Source: Stenocarpella maydis (lineage: Eukaryota; Ascomycota; Sordariomycetes; Diaporthales; Diaporthaceae). From it: a stretch of 64,000 nt of DNA. The stretch is taken from NCBI GenBank assembly GCA_002270565.1, contig NQMI01000029.1, positions 156,521 through 220,520 on the forward strand. Reading direction: 5' to 3'. The first letter of the stretch is position 1; the number at the start of each line of letters is the position of its first letter. Made by a program: the position numbers and the translations under genes. Below are positions 48,401 through 59,005 of the stretch, one piece after another. Below the pieces are notes generated by a model, which worked only from the letters and a program-made list of their open reading frames with translations, had not been told where the DNA came from and searched no databases.

Positions 48401-49648
48401 AGTCGTCCTGCGTCTTAGTTCTCTTAGATCCCTTAAAAGATAGTTTAAGGCTCGCGGGCATGGACGCGACCGGTCGGACAGAGCCAGGGCTGCCTTGCTT
48501 GCCAGCCGGATCCAGCGATGGGCGCGGTCCGAGCTTCACTCTTGGCTTGTTGTAATAGGACGAGGAGCTGTAGTAATCCTGCCTCGAGGACTGCGACGAC
48601 AAGCGCCGGCCTGTGTCCGTCTCGAAGGACTTGGCCGGGGAGGCCGGCCTCGGCGCGCCGGTGAAGGATGGGGGTTCTGTGCTCCCAGCGAACTGTGATG
48701 CTTCGGGCGAGGAGGCGAGCTGCGGGTCGAGGGTGACGGGTGGGCCAGTGATAGGCGAGCGCGGCCGAGATTCGGTTGGGTCGATATCTGACTGATGATC
48801 CTCCTCCTCTTCCACTGTGGACTGTCTCTTGGCAGTTCTCTGTTCCCCTTCTTCCTCTTCAGCTATTTCCATCAACCTCCTCCGGCGCAGCGAGCTTGTG
48901 GACGAGGATGTGGATTCGGACGCCGTGTGCAGGGAGCATGCCGCGGACAGCTTGGTATCCTTCAGTTCCTTTGCCTCGGCGATGTCAAGGGTGGTGTCAT
49001 AAGGGGTGAAGCGCTCACAGAACGCATTGAAGTGGACGGCGAGTCGTGCTGCAGACGAGTAATAAGTGAAGAGAGGTCAGCAGGTCCTCCCCGGGAAGTA
49101 AACAGTAGAGGGCACGGCGAGCTGCGGTGTGAAGGCGTGACTGGAGGCAGGGGCAGCAAAACAATAAGGAGCGCCTGAGACATACCTTGGATCAATCGGG
49201 AGCAGCCCTCGGGCAGGTATTTGATGATTACATTCCTGCGGCGGTAACGCAGGAGACCGAACAACGGCGACGTCTCTTCGTACTGGGCAATGTTGTTGCG
49301 CATATCGACGGTGCCGCCGTTGCCCTTGGCCAAGACGTCGACCTCATCGCGGCTGGTGTACTTGAGCAGGAACCTGTAGGCGGGCCACGATTGGCGGGGT
49401 CAGCGATTGGGTCTGCATAGCACTTCTTTTTTAAGAAAAAGAAGATATGTTTTTGGGCCTGACATATTGGTCGAGCGAGCAGGTGCACAAGACTGCATAG
49501 CATTTGCGCAGCACGCGGGGTGCGGAACTGTTTGCATTTGTATGACTAGGAATGTGCACATCATCACCACGTACCATCCTCCGGGCTCAGCGACGGCGGC
49601 TTCGTAAGCTTCCTTGACGGAAGCAGCGTCCAGGCCGTTCAGCGACAT
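45456..49648 (-). CDS. ADF-H (coactosin-like) domain protein with long disordered region
   Basis: Four exons (49648-49575, 49373-49186, 49048-45557, 45499-45456), introns of 201, 137 and 57 bases, encode 1265 residues. Residues 1 to about 125 form an ADF-H fold: SLNGLDAASVKEAYEAAVAE, FLLKYTSRDEVDVLAKGNGG, SPLFGLLRYRRRNVIIKYLP and ARLAVHFNAFCERFTPYDTT. Such domains bind actin. A very long Ser/Pro/Glu-rich region follows, with many SP/TP sites and basic RR.S clusters. The last 110 residues fold again (FPDNLLWKRRTVALDTVGYL, VCLDFIDGSSLQIAFQDRAG, ending ENHRKYIASAS), resembling a PH-like module. It is probably a cortical actin scaffold (inference). I know no experimental name for it; similar fungal proteins carry misleading labels such as splicing coactivator or cell-surface glycoprotein. 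Confidence 0.82.
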
Positions 49649-52600
49649 GTCTGCGACTCAGCGTGGCGATTAGTGCGAGGCAAGTGTCGCCGTCCGGTGG
49701 GAGAATGCGCTGCAGCGGCGCGGCGTTTGTGGTTGGCGCTGTGTGTGCTGTGTTGGTGGGGAGCAGGCGGGCTCTCGCGGCCGGGAGTAGGTTGTTAATT
49801 TCAGGGGCGCGAACTGGCGACGGGCGACGAGGTACCAGGCCGGGGCCGTTGGGCAGAGGCGGCAGGCGTAACGGTCGCGACCATAGAATCCTCTAGACTC
49901 GCTCAGCCAAAGAGCAGTCGCATTGGAGGGACCGACTGCTGTGCTGGCTGTGCTGGCTGTGCTGGCTGTGCTGGCTGTGCTGGCTGAGTTGGGCTTGCCG
50001 CTGCCTGCGTTCGGGTTCAAGGAGGACCGTGTTGATGGCAGGGCACTGTTGCCGGTGGGCTTATGCGTGGTGTGGCGTCCAAAGTTTTGGATTTCGGGGG
50101 AAAAAAATGGCGAGGGGGAGTGAGGGAAGGGGAAATCGATCGATAAGGAAATGAATGGAAAGGCATATGCAGCAGCAGTGCAGCAAGCAATACAGCATGC
50201 AGGCCCGGCAGGGAAGGGCAATGCAAGGTAAAAAGGCAAGGCCCTCGAAAGGACGACGGATGGTTTGGATGGATCGGATGGGTCAGGGAAGTGAAGACCA
50301 GGTACGAGAGCAAAGCAAAGCACGCCCAGGCCGGGATTGCGACAGGGCTGCACTCCGTCAAGGCAGACTAGTGTAGCCAAGTACGGCAAAATCTTCAAAC
50401 AAGGTTCCCGAAAGGAGAAATACTTTCCTAGAAGAAGAATAATAATAATAATAACAGTGGTAGCAATAATAGAAAGAGGCAGGCCAAGGCAGGCTGCTTC
50501 CCGCGGGAGGAGCAGCAGAGTGGTAGTCAATGTTGTCTTGTCGGGCAAAAGAAGCTCTCTGGCAAATTGTGGGGGGAGAGATATGGCAGCTGATGCCAGA
50601 TGCAGGACTCGCTTGACTCGTCCGAAACAAACTGCCGTCGTGCCAGCAGTGCGCGGGAGCAGCAGTGGCGGGCAGCACCTGTTGGTGTGTGTTGTACTGT
50701 TGTATGTATGCTTCTTCTATCTGGCATACATGTGTGTGTGTGTGTGTTCTATATCTCCAGGTCCCGCTGTTGCGCTGTCCATACAGCAAGTCGGAGAGCG
50801 ATTGGACGACATCCTGGCCAATAATTAACACGTACTACACTATAAATCGCGGCAAGTACAGCCGCGAAGAGTGACAACAACAACAAGCATAAGTCTGGAA
50901 TCATATAGGGCCGCTTTGCTTTCCCTCTGACGACACCTTCCCAGTTGACCTTGGACGTCTGGGCTCTGGAGCCACAAACGCGTTTGGAACTCTGGCGCTG
51001 CACGCTCTGCACAGGGAATCTCCCTGTTGGCCCCCGAGACGGGGGCCTGCCAGACCGGACTGTGCTGTGCTGACTTGTCGTTGCTTCTTGGGTACGTACC
51101 TCGCTGTAATGACTTTTTATAGTATGGTGTATACTTGCTCTTGGTAGGTTGTCTTTTCCCCATGGACTGCGCGACGGGCTGCAAAAACCTCGGACACAAA
51201 TCACCGATGGGACACAGGCAGATGGCACCCAAGGTATTCATCAGTGTATCCTTGACAATTTGCATTTCCCCCCTGCTGCCCCATCCAGTTCAGTCCAGTC
51301 CCATTTGCCCGCCTCGCAACCGGCTGGATACCCTTGGACTCTTTTTGTACAATCCAATTTGCCGACAGACAATTTCGTCTCCACTTATAACCACTCTCCC
51401 CCGCTGCATTATTCGTCCCTCACGCCCCCTTTATATGTAAAGTCAAGTCTCCCGCTTCAAAATGGCTGGCTTCCCCTCCCCGACGAGGCCCCGCCCCCCG
51501 CCATTGTGATTGATGAGGAAGAGTGACAGCCCAACATGACTGGCCGAGCCATTCTCATACTTACTCGCACGTTGCATTCCGCACCTGTCAACCCTCAGGC
51601 TTGTGGTACACTACATACATTGTTTCAATTACCGCTCCTGACAAACGCCCGCATCCCCGCCCACGCGTGGGAGGAGTGTCTTCAACACGCCTTGAACCTG
51701 CGAGCAAGGACGACGTGCACGCATGATCTGCCCTCACGCCCGCACATTACGTTGGCTAAATGGCTAATAATACTGAGCCCCATGCACACCCCCATCTCCC
51801 TGGGCTTGTTCATGCTCCAAATCACCGGCTGAGGTCCAAAGCGGGACGGGTACACCTGGCCCAGAGAAGAGCATCTGGACTAACCACCAATCTCCCTCTT
51901 GACGTGAAACACACAAATACCGGCCCGCTTTCCTCTCACATGGCCAATACAACCCTTTCGCATTTCAGGACCTGCATGAGCGAGCACGGAATCGAGATAA
52001 CACAAAGGTGACACGTCGCCCGCACCTCTTTCTCCACTGCCGGTTCGTCGTCCGCTTGGCCGGCGCACCTGGGCCCCCCGTTTGATATGCAACCTCTTCC
52101 CTCTTGCCCAGTAAAATTGGACAGAGGGCCCCCCGCACCCACAGCCGAAGATCTTCGGAGAGTGCGACGGGGTTCCCAACAGCGTTGTGGCCCTACCAGT
52201 TCATGCCCATCTTAACCAAACTCGGCACGCGGACGGGTAAGAATAGGATTGGGGGGCCTCAATGGGGTCAATCAACCCACCCCCCAGCGCAGGTCCGGCA
52301 GGCTCGGCGAGGGCTGGCCGATCGATCGTCCCAGGCACACAGCCAACACGCAAACGGTCTCGTGGGAAGCCCATCTGGCTTTGGCAGCGTGGTGTACCAA
52401 GCAAAGGTCCGATCAAGATGGGATCAACCTTCCTCGTTGAATAGCGGGCATGGCAACTGTGTACTCCGTAGTCGCTTTAAACACTGCTACAATTCAGACG
52501 GACGGCAGGGCACGCCACGACACGACACATACAGTTATTAGTTAGAGTTCTCCCCCTGAGACCATCCTGAGCAGGTGGTCAGTGCGAAAACCTTCAAGCA

Positions 52601-53428
52601 ACCCACCCTCAACGCGGCACAAGCGGGAAGGGCTTGTCCGTTTCCAGATCCCTGGGCTCCGGACTCCCCCCCTTCCCTCCTCCCAAGATTTCGGTGTGGT
52701 ATGGATCTCATGTATTTGGAGCCGGGTAACCAATGGTGTGCTTTTGTACCTTCTTACAAATCGGTAATGGTACGAAGGAGTCATCATTAATAACACAAGG
52801 AGACAAGACAAGAAACGCAAAGCATTGATCACATCGCGCTGCATCGCGCATCAGCACGTCAAGATCGATCGCTCGCATCTGGTTTCAGGAACGTTCCATT
52901 GATCTCACCCACGAACCCATTCCTTCTAGAAGGCTACCTCGAAGGGGACGGGGGGGACACACCAAGCAACCATGTATCAGCTCGTTTCCGTTCTCGTGGG
53001 CTGCAGGGCTCCCAAAGTAGTAGAGACTAAAACCAAAAATAAAGGCATAACAGCATACCTAGGGGATGCTATAGCATATACATCATACGCGACTTTCAAC
53101 GTGCCCCATGCCCCCTCACCAGCCAATAAGCATAACGACAGCGACAAAGGTTGTTTCTTCTCGCCTGTGTCTTGTCTCTGTCCACAAAACTCGCCTTCCT
53201 CCCCTATAAAGCCAAGAAGTCCGGCAGATAGGCCTGATATCCGACATTGTCCACGCTCTTGATTGTCTTCTCACATCATGCTGTGTCCACTGGTGGAGCC
53301 TCCTTATTGCCAAACTCCTTCCTACGGTGCGGTTCAACGGCGCCTCCTACTTTGATTTGAGACCTGTACAATTCCAATAGAAAATGCCCGGAACACAACC
53401 CACAAGACCATCCTTCTCAGCGTCAAGA
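49649..53428. other. Intergenic, 3.8 kb without a gene
   Basis: Carries the leader and promoter of the ADF-H gene (minus) and the 3' region of the PP2C gene. Simple repeats: a 9-base minisatellite at 49941-49985, AAT units at about 50436-50453 and a TG run at 50731-50747. Frames up to 292 codons (49670-50548 minus) translate these repeats and lack family motifs. No RNA gene is apparent. Confidence 0.55.
49941..49985 (+). repeat. Nine-base minisatellite, five copies
   Basis: Five perfect tandem copies of GTGCTGGCT, about 300 bases upstream of the ADF-H gene start and therefore probably in its leader or promoter. Confidence 0.95.
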
Positions 53429-55287
53429 CTATGTCGATGCCGGGACCGAGTTGACCTCCTTCGAGTCCACTGGCTTGCTTGACGCAGGGTCTGCGACCTC
53501 CCCGTCCACTTGCGTCGGCTCTTCCTCTACTGAGCCCTGGATGGCTGTCGGCGTAAAAGATTCTCCGCCCTCATCGTCCAGCGCGGTCATGGGGTCACGA
53601 CCCCTGCCGCTGTTGCTCGCCGACACGCCTACGGCAGGGCCACCGTCTGCGATCTGCTTCTTCGCGGCGCTGACAATCTTTTCCGTCTCGCTGATCTTGC
53701 TGCCGGCAGGTATACGATCTCCCTCGACGCCCAGGCGACTGGCCCTATTTGACTGGCTCTCCACAAGTGCGTCCTTGTCGAACCGGACGATCATGCACGA
53801 TAGGTTGTCAGTACTGAAGCGAGCCAGCGCGTGGTCCACCAGCAGCTTCGCAGCTGCCGTCGCGTCCTGAACGTTGCGGACAAGATCACAGGCTTCCTGG
53901 TCAGAGCAGACATCCCAGAGCTAGAGAGACACGGTCAGCAGGGCTGTAGTGGACATGCCAGGGGGTTAGGACTTACACCATCACACGCAATGATGATAAA
54001 CTCATCAATTTCGGGCTGTATCACTGTCTCGGTGGTGTATGGGTGCCCGGTGACCAGGTCCTTCATGTAGGAATCGCCAAGCGCCCGGGTTACCGCCAGG
54101 ACGCCGTTGACGCGGCTGTTGAGGATCAGACCACCAGCATTGGAGATGCGCTTCCCCTCGTTCTCGTCACTCCCCTTGTGGTCGTATGACAGGCGCAGCG
54201 CCTTTCCAGAACGGCACAGGATGATGCGGGCGTCCCCGACGTTGGCAGTGTACAGGACACGTTGTCTTGACGCGATGCCCTTCAGTTTCGCATGCTCGGC
54301 TTCGGGGTTCGGCCTGGCTTCAGGTTTCGCATCGCCGCCTTCCGAGGGCTTCTCTGCTGCTTTGGCCAACGCCGGTGCGATCGATTGGGAGCCGGTCTGA
54401 GAAGAGTTGCTCGGCACCCTATCCTCCCAACGCATCACCGCGACAGCCGCCGTGCAGCCGCTGTTCTTAAGCGGTAGCTTCTCGAGCTGGGCATCCACGG
54501 TCGTAAAGGTCTGGTCCAGCAGTTCCGGTATGGGCACGTTGGGGTTCTTCTTGATGATATCCTCTAGTATGATATGTAGCTTCTTTCCGCACCAGTCGGC
54601 GGCGAACGTGCCGGCGTGGCCGTCGAAGATGGCAAAGTAGCCGTTGTCTGTCTCGATCATGCCCTCGCCTCGGGCCTGTGAGCTGGTGTCGTCAGAGGAG
54701 GCTTGAGACTTGGCACTGCCCGCGTCGGAGCCGATAGCAGGCGCAGGGGTGTGGAGGAAATTGTACAGGAATGCGTGTGTGTCTTCCATGGTCCTGCGGC
54801 ACTTCTTATTCCTATCCTCCCACACGCCAACGCGAAATGTAGACCTGGGCCCCGGAAGGGACTCGCCGGCAGCGTTGTTGTGCTGGCCCTGGGGCACGAC
54901 AAGAGACGGGTCATCCTTGCCGAGCTTCTGGATGGGCGTCTGAGCCGTGGAACCGCCGTCGCTGCCGGACCTGCCGCTGCCCTGGGCGAAATTGAGAGTG
55001 TTTCTGGCGCTCGCAATGAGGCTGCTGGCCTTTCCGCTTACGCCACTGCTCCTCCTCTTGGACGTGGCAGACGTGCTGGGGGGGCTGCCATTGCCGCTGC
55101 GCTTCTCCCCGGTGGCGACCTGTTCGGCGTTCTTGGTAGGAATAGGAGAGGAGCCGTTCTCGGCAGCTCCTCCGGGGGAGTCAGGCGGGGGCGAGGGGGA
55201 CTTGTTGGCCGTCTTGGGGTTTGAGGAAGCGGTAGTGTTGGGATTGGTCTCTGCTTTTGGCGAGGAGCCGGATGAGCCGCCGAACAT
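53429..55287 (-). CDS. PP2C-type Ser/Thr protein phosphatase, Ptc1-like
   Basis: Exons 55287-53977 and 53920-53429, with a 56-base GTAAGT...CTAG intron, encode 600 residues. The first 150 residues are disordered (Ser/Pro/Asn-rich). The PP2C core shows motif 1 ([10 protein letters not shown], near 164), metal-binding FAIFDGHAG (near 219), [45 protein letters not shown], the split motif [13 protein letters not shown] across the intron, and [12 protein letters not shown] with the final metal Asp. All metal ligands are present, so it should be active with Mn/Mg. Ptc1 proteins dephosphorylate MAP kinases of stress and wall pathways. The catalytic core has two long inserts, and a 130-residue acidic tail follows. 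The frame is open another 201 codons upstream to an ATG at 55890, but that part does not look coding, so I start at MFGGSS. Confidence 0.88.
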
Positions 55288-57405
55288 CTTATTGAACAGC
55301 AGACCTCCTTGAGAGGAGAGACTGCGCCGCTTAGACCCTGCCAGGTTGCTGAAGGAGGGAGGTGATTTGAGGTGTGGGGTTTGGTTGCTGCTGCGTGGCG
55401 GGATGACGTTGTGCGGGTGTGCAGGTGTGCAGGTTGGCAGGAATTGGCGGACTTCGCGTAGCGTTTTCGAATCTATGTCTATCGTGTCGTGCACTGCGGC
55501 GGGGTATTGTCGATAGGGGAAGCCGGGGCAGCAAGTCCGCAGGCCCAGAGGGTAGGGGATGAATTCTTGTTGGGCCTGACTTGTGTACTGTGTGGTGAGA
55601 TCAGCAGGTGTGTGTGTGGGTTTGAAGACGTGATGTAGGAATGCGGGCAAGTTGAGTGATGTAGTAGTAAGGTGTGCAGTTGGCTGGTTGCAGGGCGAAG
55701 AGCCCCCGCGGTAGCAACCGAGCGGAGCCAGCAGCTTGCCCAGTTGAACTACTATGGATCCTGCGAGGCAGGCGGGTGCAGGCACACACGAACGCACGGC
55801 CAGAGAGGGCCAGAGAGGGAGGGGCTTGGACCATCTCACTGACCTTAGTGATGGTGACCTCAGGGGGTAATCAATGGCTGTCAGTATCATCAATGCAACA
55901 ATGTCACAGTTCAGTCCGGATGACGGTGCAGACAGACAGACTGGCAGACTAGTGTAGTCTAGCAGATGTTGTAGTCGATGTCAGTGAGCATGTCGTTGGG
56001 CTTGAGGCCCAGGTCCATGGGGTGCCACAATGGGCAACTCGGGGGTGGGGGGGGGTTGGGACCGGGGTTCTCAAAAAGACTGGATGATGTAATGACACCT
56101 TTGGTGTGATTGGGCTCCCCATATGTAGGGGTCCTATGTTGTTCCAAGGGAGCCTGGGCGTGAACAAGCAAAATGCAAGAAACAATACTATGCAGAGTAC
56201 GTGGGCGGGCGGGTGTGTTGTTTGTTTGCAGGACTCGAAGGAAGTAAATGATTGACTGACTGGCTGACTGACTGAACAAGTGGCTGACTGGCTTGGATGA
56301 CCAACTGAGGCGTGCACCTGCGACACATTCACAACAAGGAGGGTATCGTGCATGTGGGACAGAGAATGAAGGGCGGATGTGCACTACCAACTAGACTACC
56401 TAGTTCAGTCTCTCTCTGACACACACATGCACACGCACACGCACACACACTCAAGCAACACCGCAACACACCAGCACCGCACTTTCCTAGGCTAAATCAG
56501 GTTGGCTTACTCTGCCGGTCAAGTAGTCCAGGCCATTACTCGACCCAACACACATTCTCACACACCTATTCTGCTGCTGCATGCAGCATGCAGCATGTCA
56601 TAGGTACTAATAGGCGCTGCACAACTCTAAAGCGGCAAGCATCTGTGTCTCCGCACCTCCTCTGGCCAGTGGGATTCCTTAAAACACCATCCAACCAGCT
56701 ATGGGCATTGGCCTGGCTGAACACCAAACATGCAAATGCAGTACCGACCTGCTTTGTCACATCACCTCGAGCACACCTACCCACTTAATATGCGCTTGGT
56801 GGGTAGGCGTCGGGCGTTGAGCGTTGGGCGGGGACTACCTTCCCCTCAGTCCTGATTGTCAGGCCCCACGTCCAGTCCAGGCAGCTCTTCGTATTTGTCC
56901 AAATACCTAGATACCTATCTGAACATATACATGCGCACTAATTGGAGCAGATGCTTCATGAAGGTGGACTGTGATGGTGTTGTTAGTCACTTTGCTGGTT
57001 TGGAAAACAATGAAGACACTCAGTCTCGGTGGTCTTCGTCATCATTTAATACAGACTTTGACATCCTCTTTGGTCGGGTCAATACCACTGCGCTAGTTCA
57101 CCAAGAGGAGCCTCATAGATGGCAGCAAGCTGTATGTTAGGTACCCAGGCTCAGCCCAACTCTTGAGCAGACCTATCCCGGGCTCAAGATGACCCTGGCA
57201 CTGAAGCTCCAACAGAGACAGCAAAGAGCCCGAGTCGTTGCCTCCCATCACAAGAAGTAAAACGGTACTCCATATCCCTGACTCCCTTGGACGAAATCCT
57301 AAATGCCAGTATGCGATATCACCGTCTTTGGGCCCCCCCGGGGTGGGGGATTGACCTCGTTATTAGAAATGCCACTGCCATGGGACCAGTATGCCATAGA
57401 GTGCA
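55288..57405. other. Intergenic between PP2C and vps2
   Basis: The PP2C promoter and leader lie in the left part and the vps2 3' region in the right. A TGAC/TGGC array (56250-56285) and a CA-rich stretch (56420-56450) occur. No coding frame is supported. Confidence 0.5.
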
Positions 57406-58360
57406 TCATCTCCTCAAGCTGTCCAGGCGAGCTTGAAGATCATCATCACCGGCGTCGAATCCGCCCCCACCACCACCACTGCCAACCGCCTGGGCCACCT
57501 TGCCTTCTGCCACTGCGGTCGTCGGGAGACCTGAGGGGGTCTCGCCAAGCTGGTGAGAGAATCAAACAGTCAGCCACGGCCAAGAGCAATGCCTTGCTTT
57601 ACGGGGGCACTTACGGACTGGCTCAGGTCCACTCCGATCTCCTCAAGGACCTGTTCCACCAACTCATCGCCTTCCTCCTCCACGCCCGTGTCCATAGCGT
57701 CGTCGATAGCATCGTCCATCATCTCCTGACGCTGGTCCATGATGTCGTTCTCCCTCTCGAACTCCATGGCTATCCTCTGTAATTGAGGCAGGTTCATGCT
57801 CTTGTTCATGCTGCCTAGCGCCATCGTGGCGCCCTTCATCGCCTGCATCATCTGTTCGTTCGTCCGGTAGGTCTGCGTGCCACAGATCAGTCAGTGCACG
57901 CTGCGTCGTGTCTCTATTCGTAAGGCCACTGTTGCCGTACCTGTAGGCGAAGAGATATCTTTTGCAACTGGCTCCGCATGCCGTAGAACTTCTCGATGTA
58001 CCTGCGTTGGCAAGAGTCAGCCAGTGTCCCGGCCCATGTATGACCTCACGGTCCGGGCGGCGGCACCTCCTCGTCCGCACAAGATCTTTGGCCTGGATCT
58101 TCGCGGCGCCCATCTGATTCTTCTGTGCACTCTGCCTGATCTGGGTGACCAGCGTCTTCTCCTGCTTCTCAAGCTTGACCCGGACCTGGTCGAGCTCACG
58201 GATGGCCTTGTCGAGGGACCGCTGGTTCTTGCGCAGCCGCTCGGCGGGCGTCATGCGCTTTCCGAATGCCCATTCTAGGATCTGCAAGCCAGGTGTGACG
58301 ATTAGAAAGTGAACCGCCCCATCCCCCTCTCATAGCCTGTGTGCTGATGCTCACGTTCAT
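57406..58360 (-). CDS. ESCRT-III subunit Vps2 (Did4/CHMP2)
   Basis: Five exons: 58360-58355, 58281-58067, 58001-57941, 57872-57615 and 57549-57406. They encode 227 residues. The first exon is only ATG AAC, then GTGAGC; after splicing the N-terminus reads MNILEWAFGKRMTPAERLRK, the CHMP2 start, with a hydrophobic patch and basic helix 1. Coiled-coil helices follow (ELDQVRVKLEKQEKTLVTQI; YIEKFYGMRSQLQKISLRLQ). The acidic part (MDQRQEMMDDAIDDAMD) and the C-terminal MIM1 motif (DDDLQARLDSLRR), which recruits the Vps4 ATPase, are intact. Vps2 forms filaments with Vps24 and Snf7 on endosomes for multivesicular-body sorting. All introns keep phase; four in 0.95 kb is the densest in the window. The gene diverges from fzo1. 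Confidence 0.95.
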
Positions 58361-59005
58361 GGCGCCTGAATGGGGCAGGGCTGTGCGTGTGAGGGTGATA
58401 AGGTCGATATCGCGCTATCAGTGGGTGTGGATGGCGGTGTTGTCGTGGGCGGGGACGCAATGAGACGGTGTTAACGCAGCCCAGAATGTCTCGAGACTCA
58501 TAAGGGTCAGTCTGCCTGGAGATGTTGTACTGTTGTCGATGACGGAAAGCAGCGAGAGGTGCTCGTCACCGGCAGGAATCCTGGTTGACAGTCGTAATGT
58601 TCACACTTGGCATCTGGCCAGGAAGGCTGCTGCAAAGCACAAGTCAAGGGGCCTGTACTCCGTACGTTCCAGCCTGCAGCGCACTGCATGCTACCTAGGT
58701 ACAGTGCACTAGGTTTTGCTGCAGGCCCAAATGTTCCCACAGCGGAAAGTCTGCCTGGCCGCTTACTGCTGCCCTCTCACTGCACCTCGGCCGGCTTATG
58801 TCATCTAAATCGGTCCCCCCCGACCAACCCTTGGCTGCCGACAAAAAATCGTGGAGCCATTCGCCTCTCTTTGCATGAAGTCACGGTATTGAAGCTCCAT
58901 TCTGCGAAAAATAAGTGCCACCCTGCGCTTGTCTCGTCTCCTTTGCTCCATCCCTCCCGACATCCTCCCTCCCCTATCACGTCTGATGGACACCTACGAA
59001 TTGCA
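58361..59005. promoter_or_regulatory. Divergent promoter region, vps2 and fzo1
   Basis: The start codons of vps2 (-) and fzo1 (+) are 645 bases apart. The right half is C/T-rich and probably forms the fzo1 leader. No clear TATA box is seen. Confidence 0.45.

Noticed and set aside
49670..50548. 292-codon minus-strand frame with STA repeats
   Set aside because: Produced by the nine-base minisatellite and C/T-rich leader of the ADF-H gene.
51149..51526. 125-codon + strand frame ending in an acidic tail
   Set aside because: No motif, no coding bias and no supporting exon; probably non-coding.
55290..55890. Upstream in-frame extension of the PP2C gene to ATG 55890
   Set aside because: Translation lacks coding bias and known N-terminal features; looks like leader DNA open by chance, although the last 25 codons before 55287 remain ambiguous.
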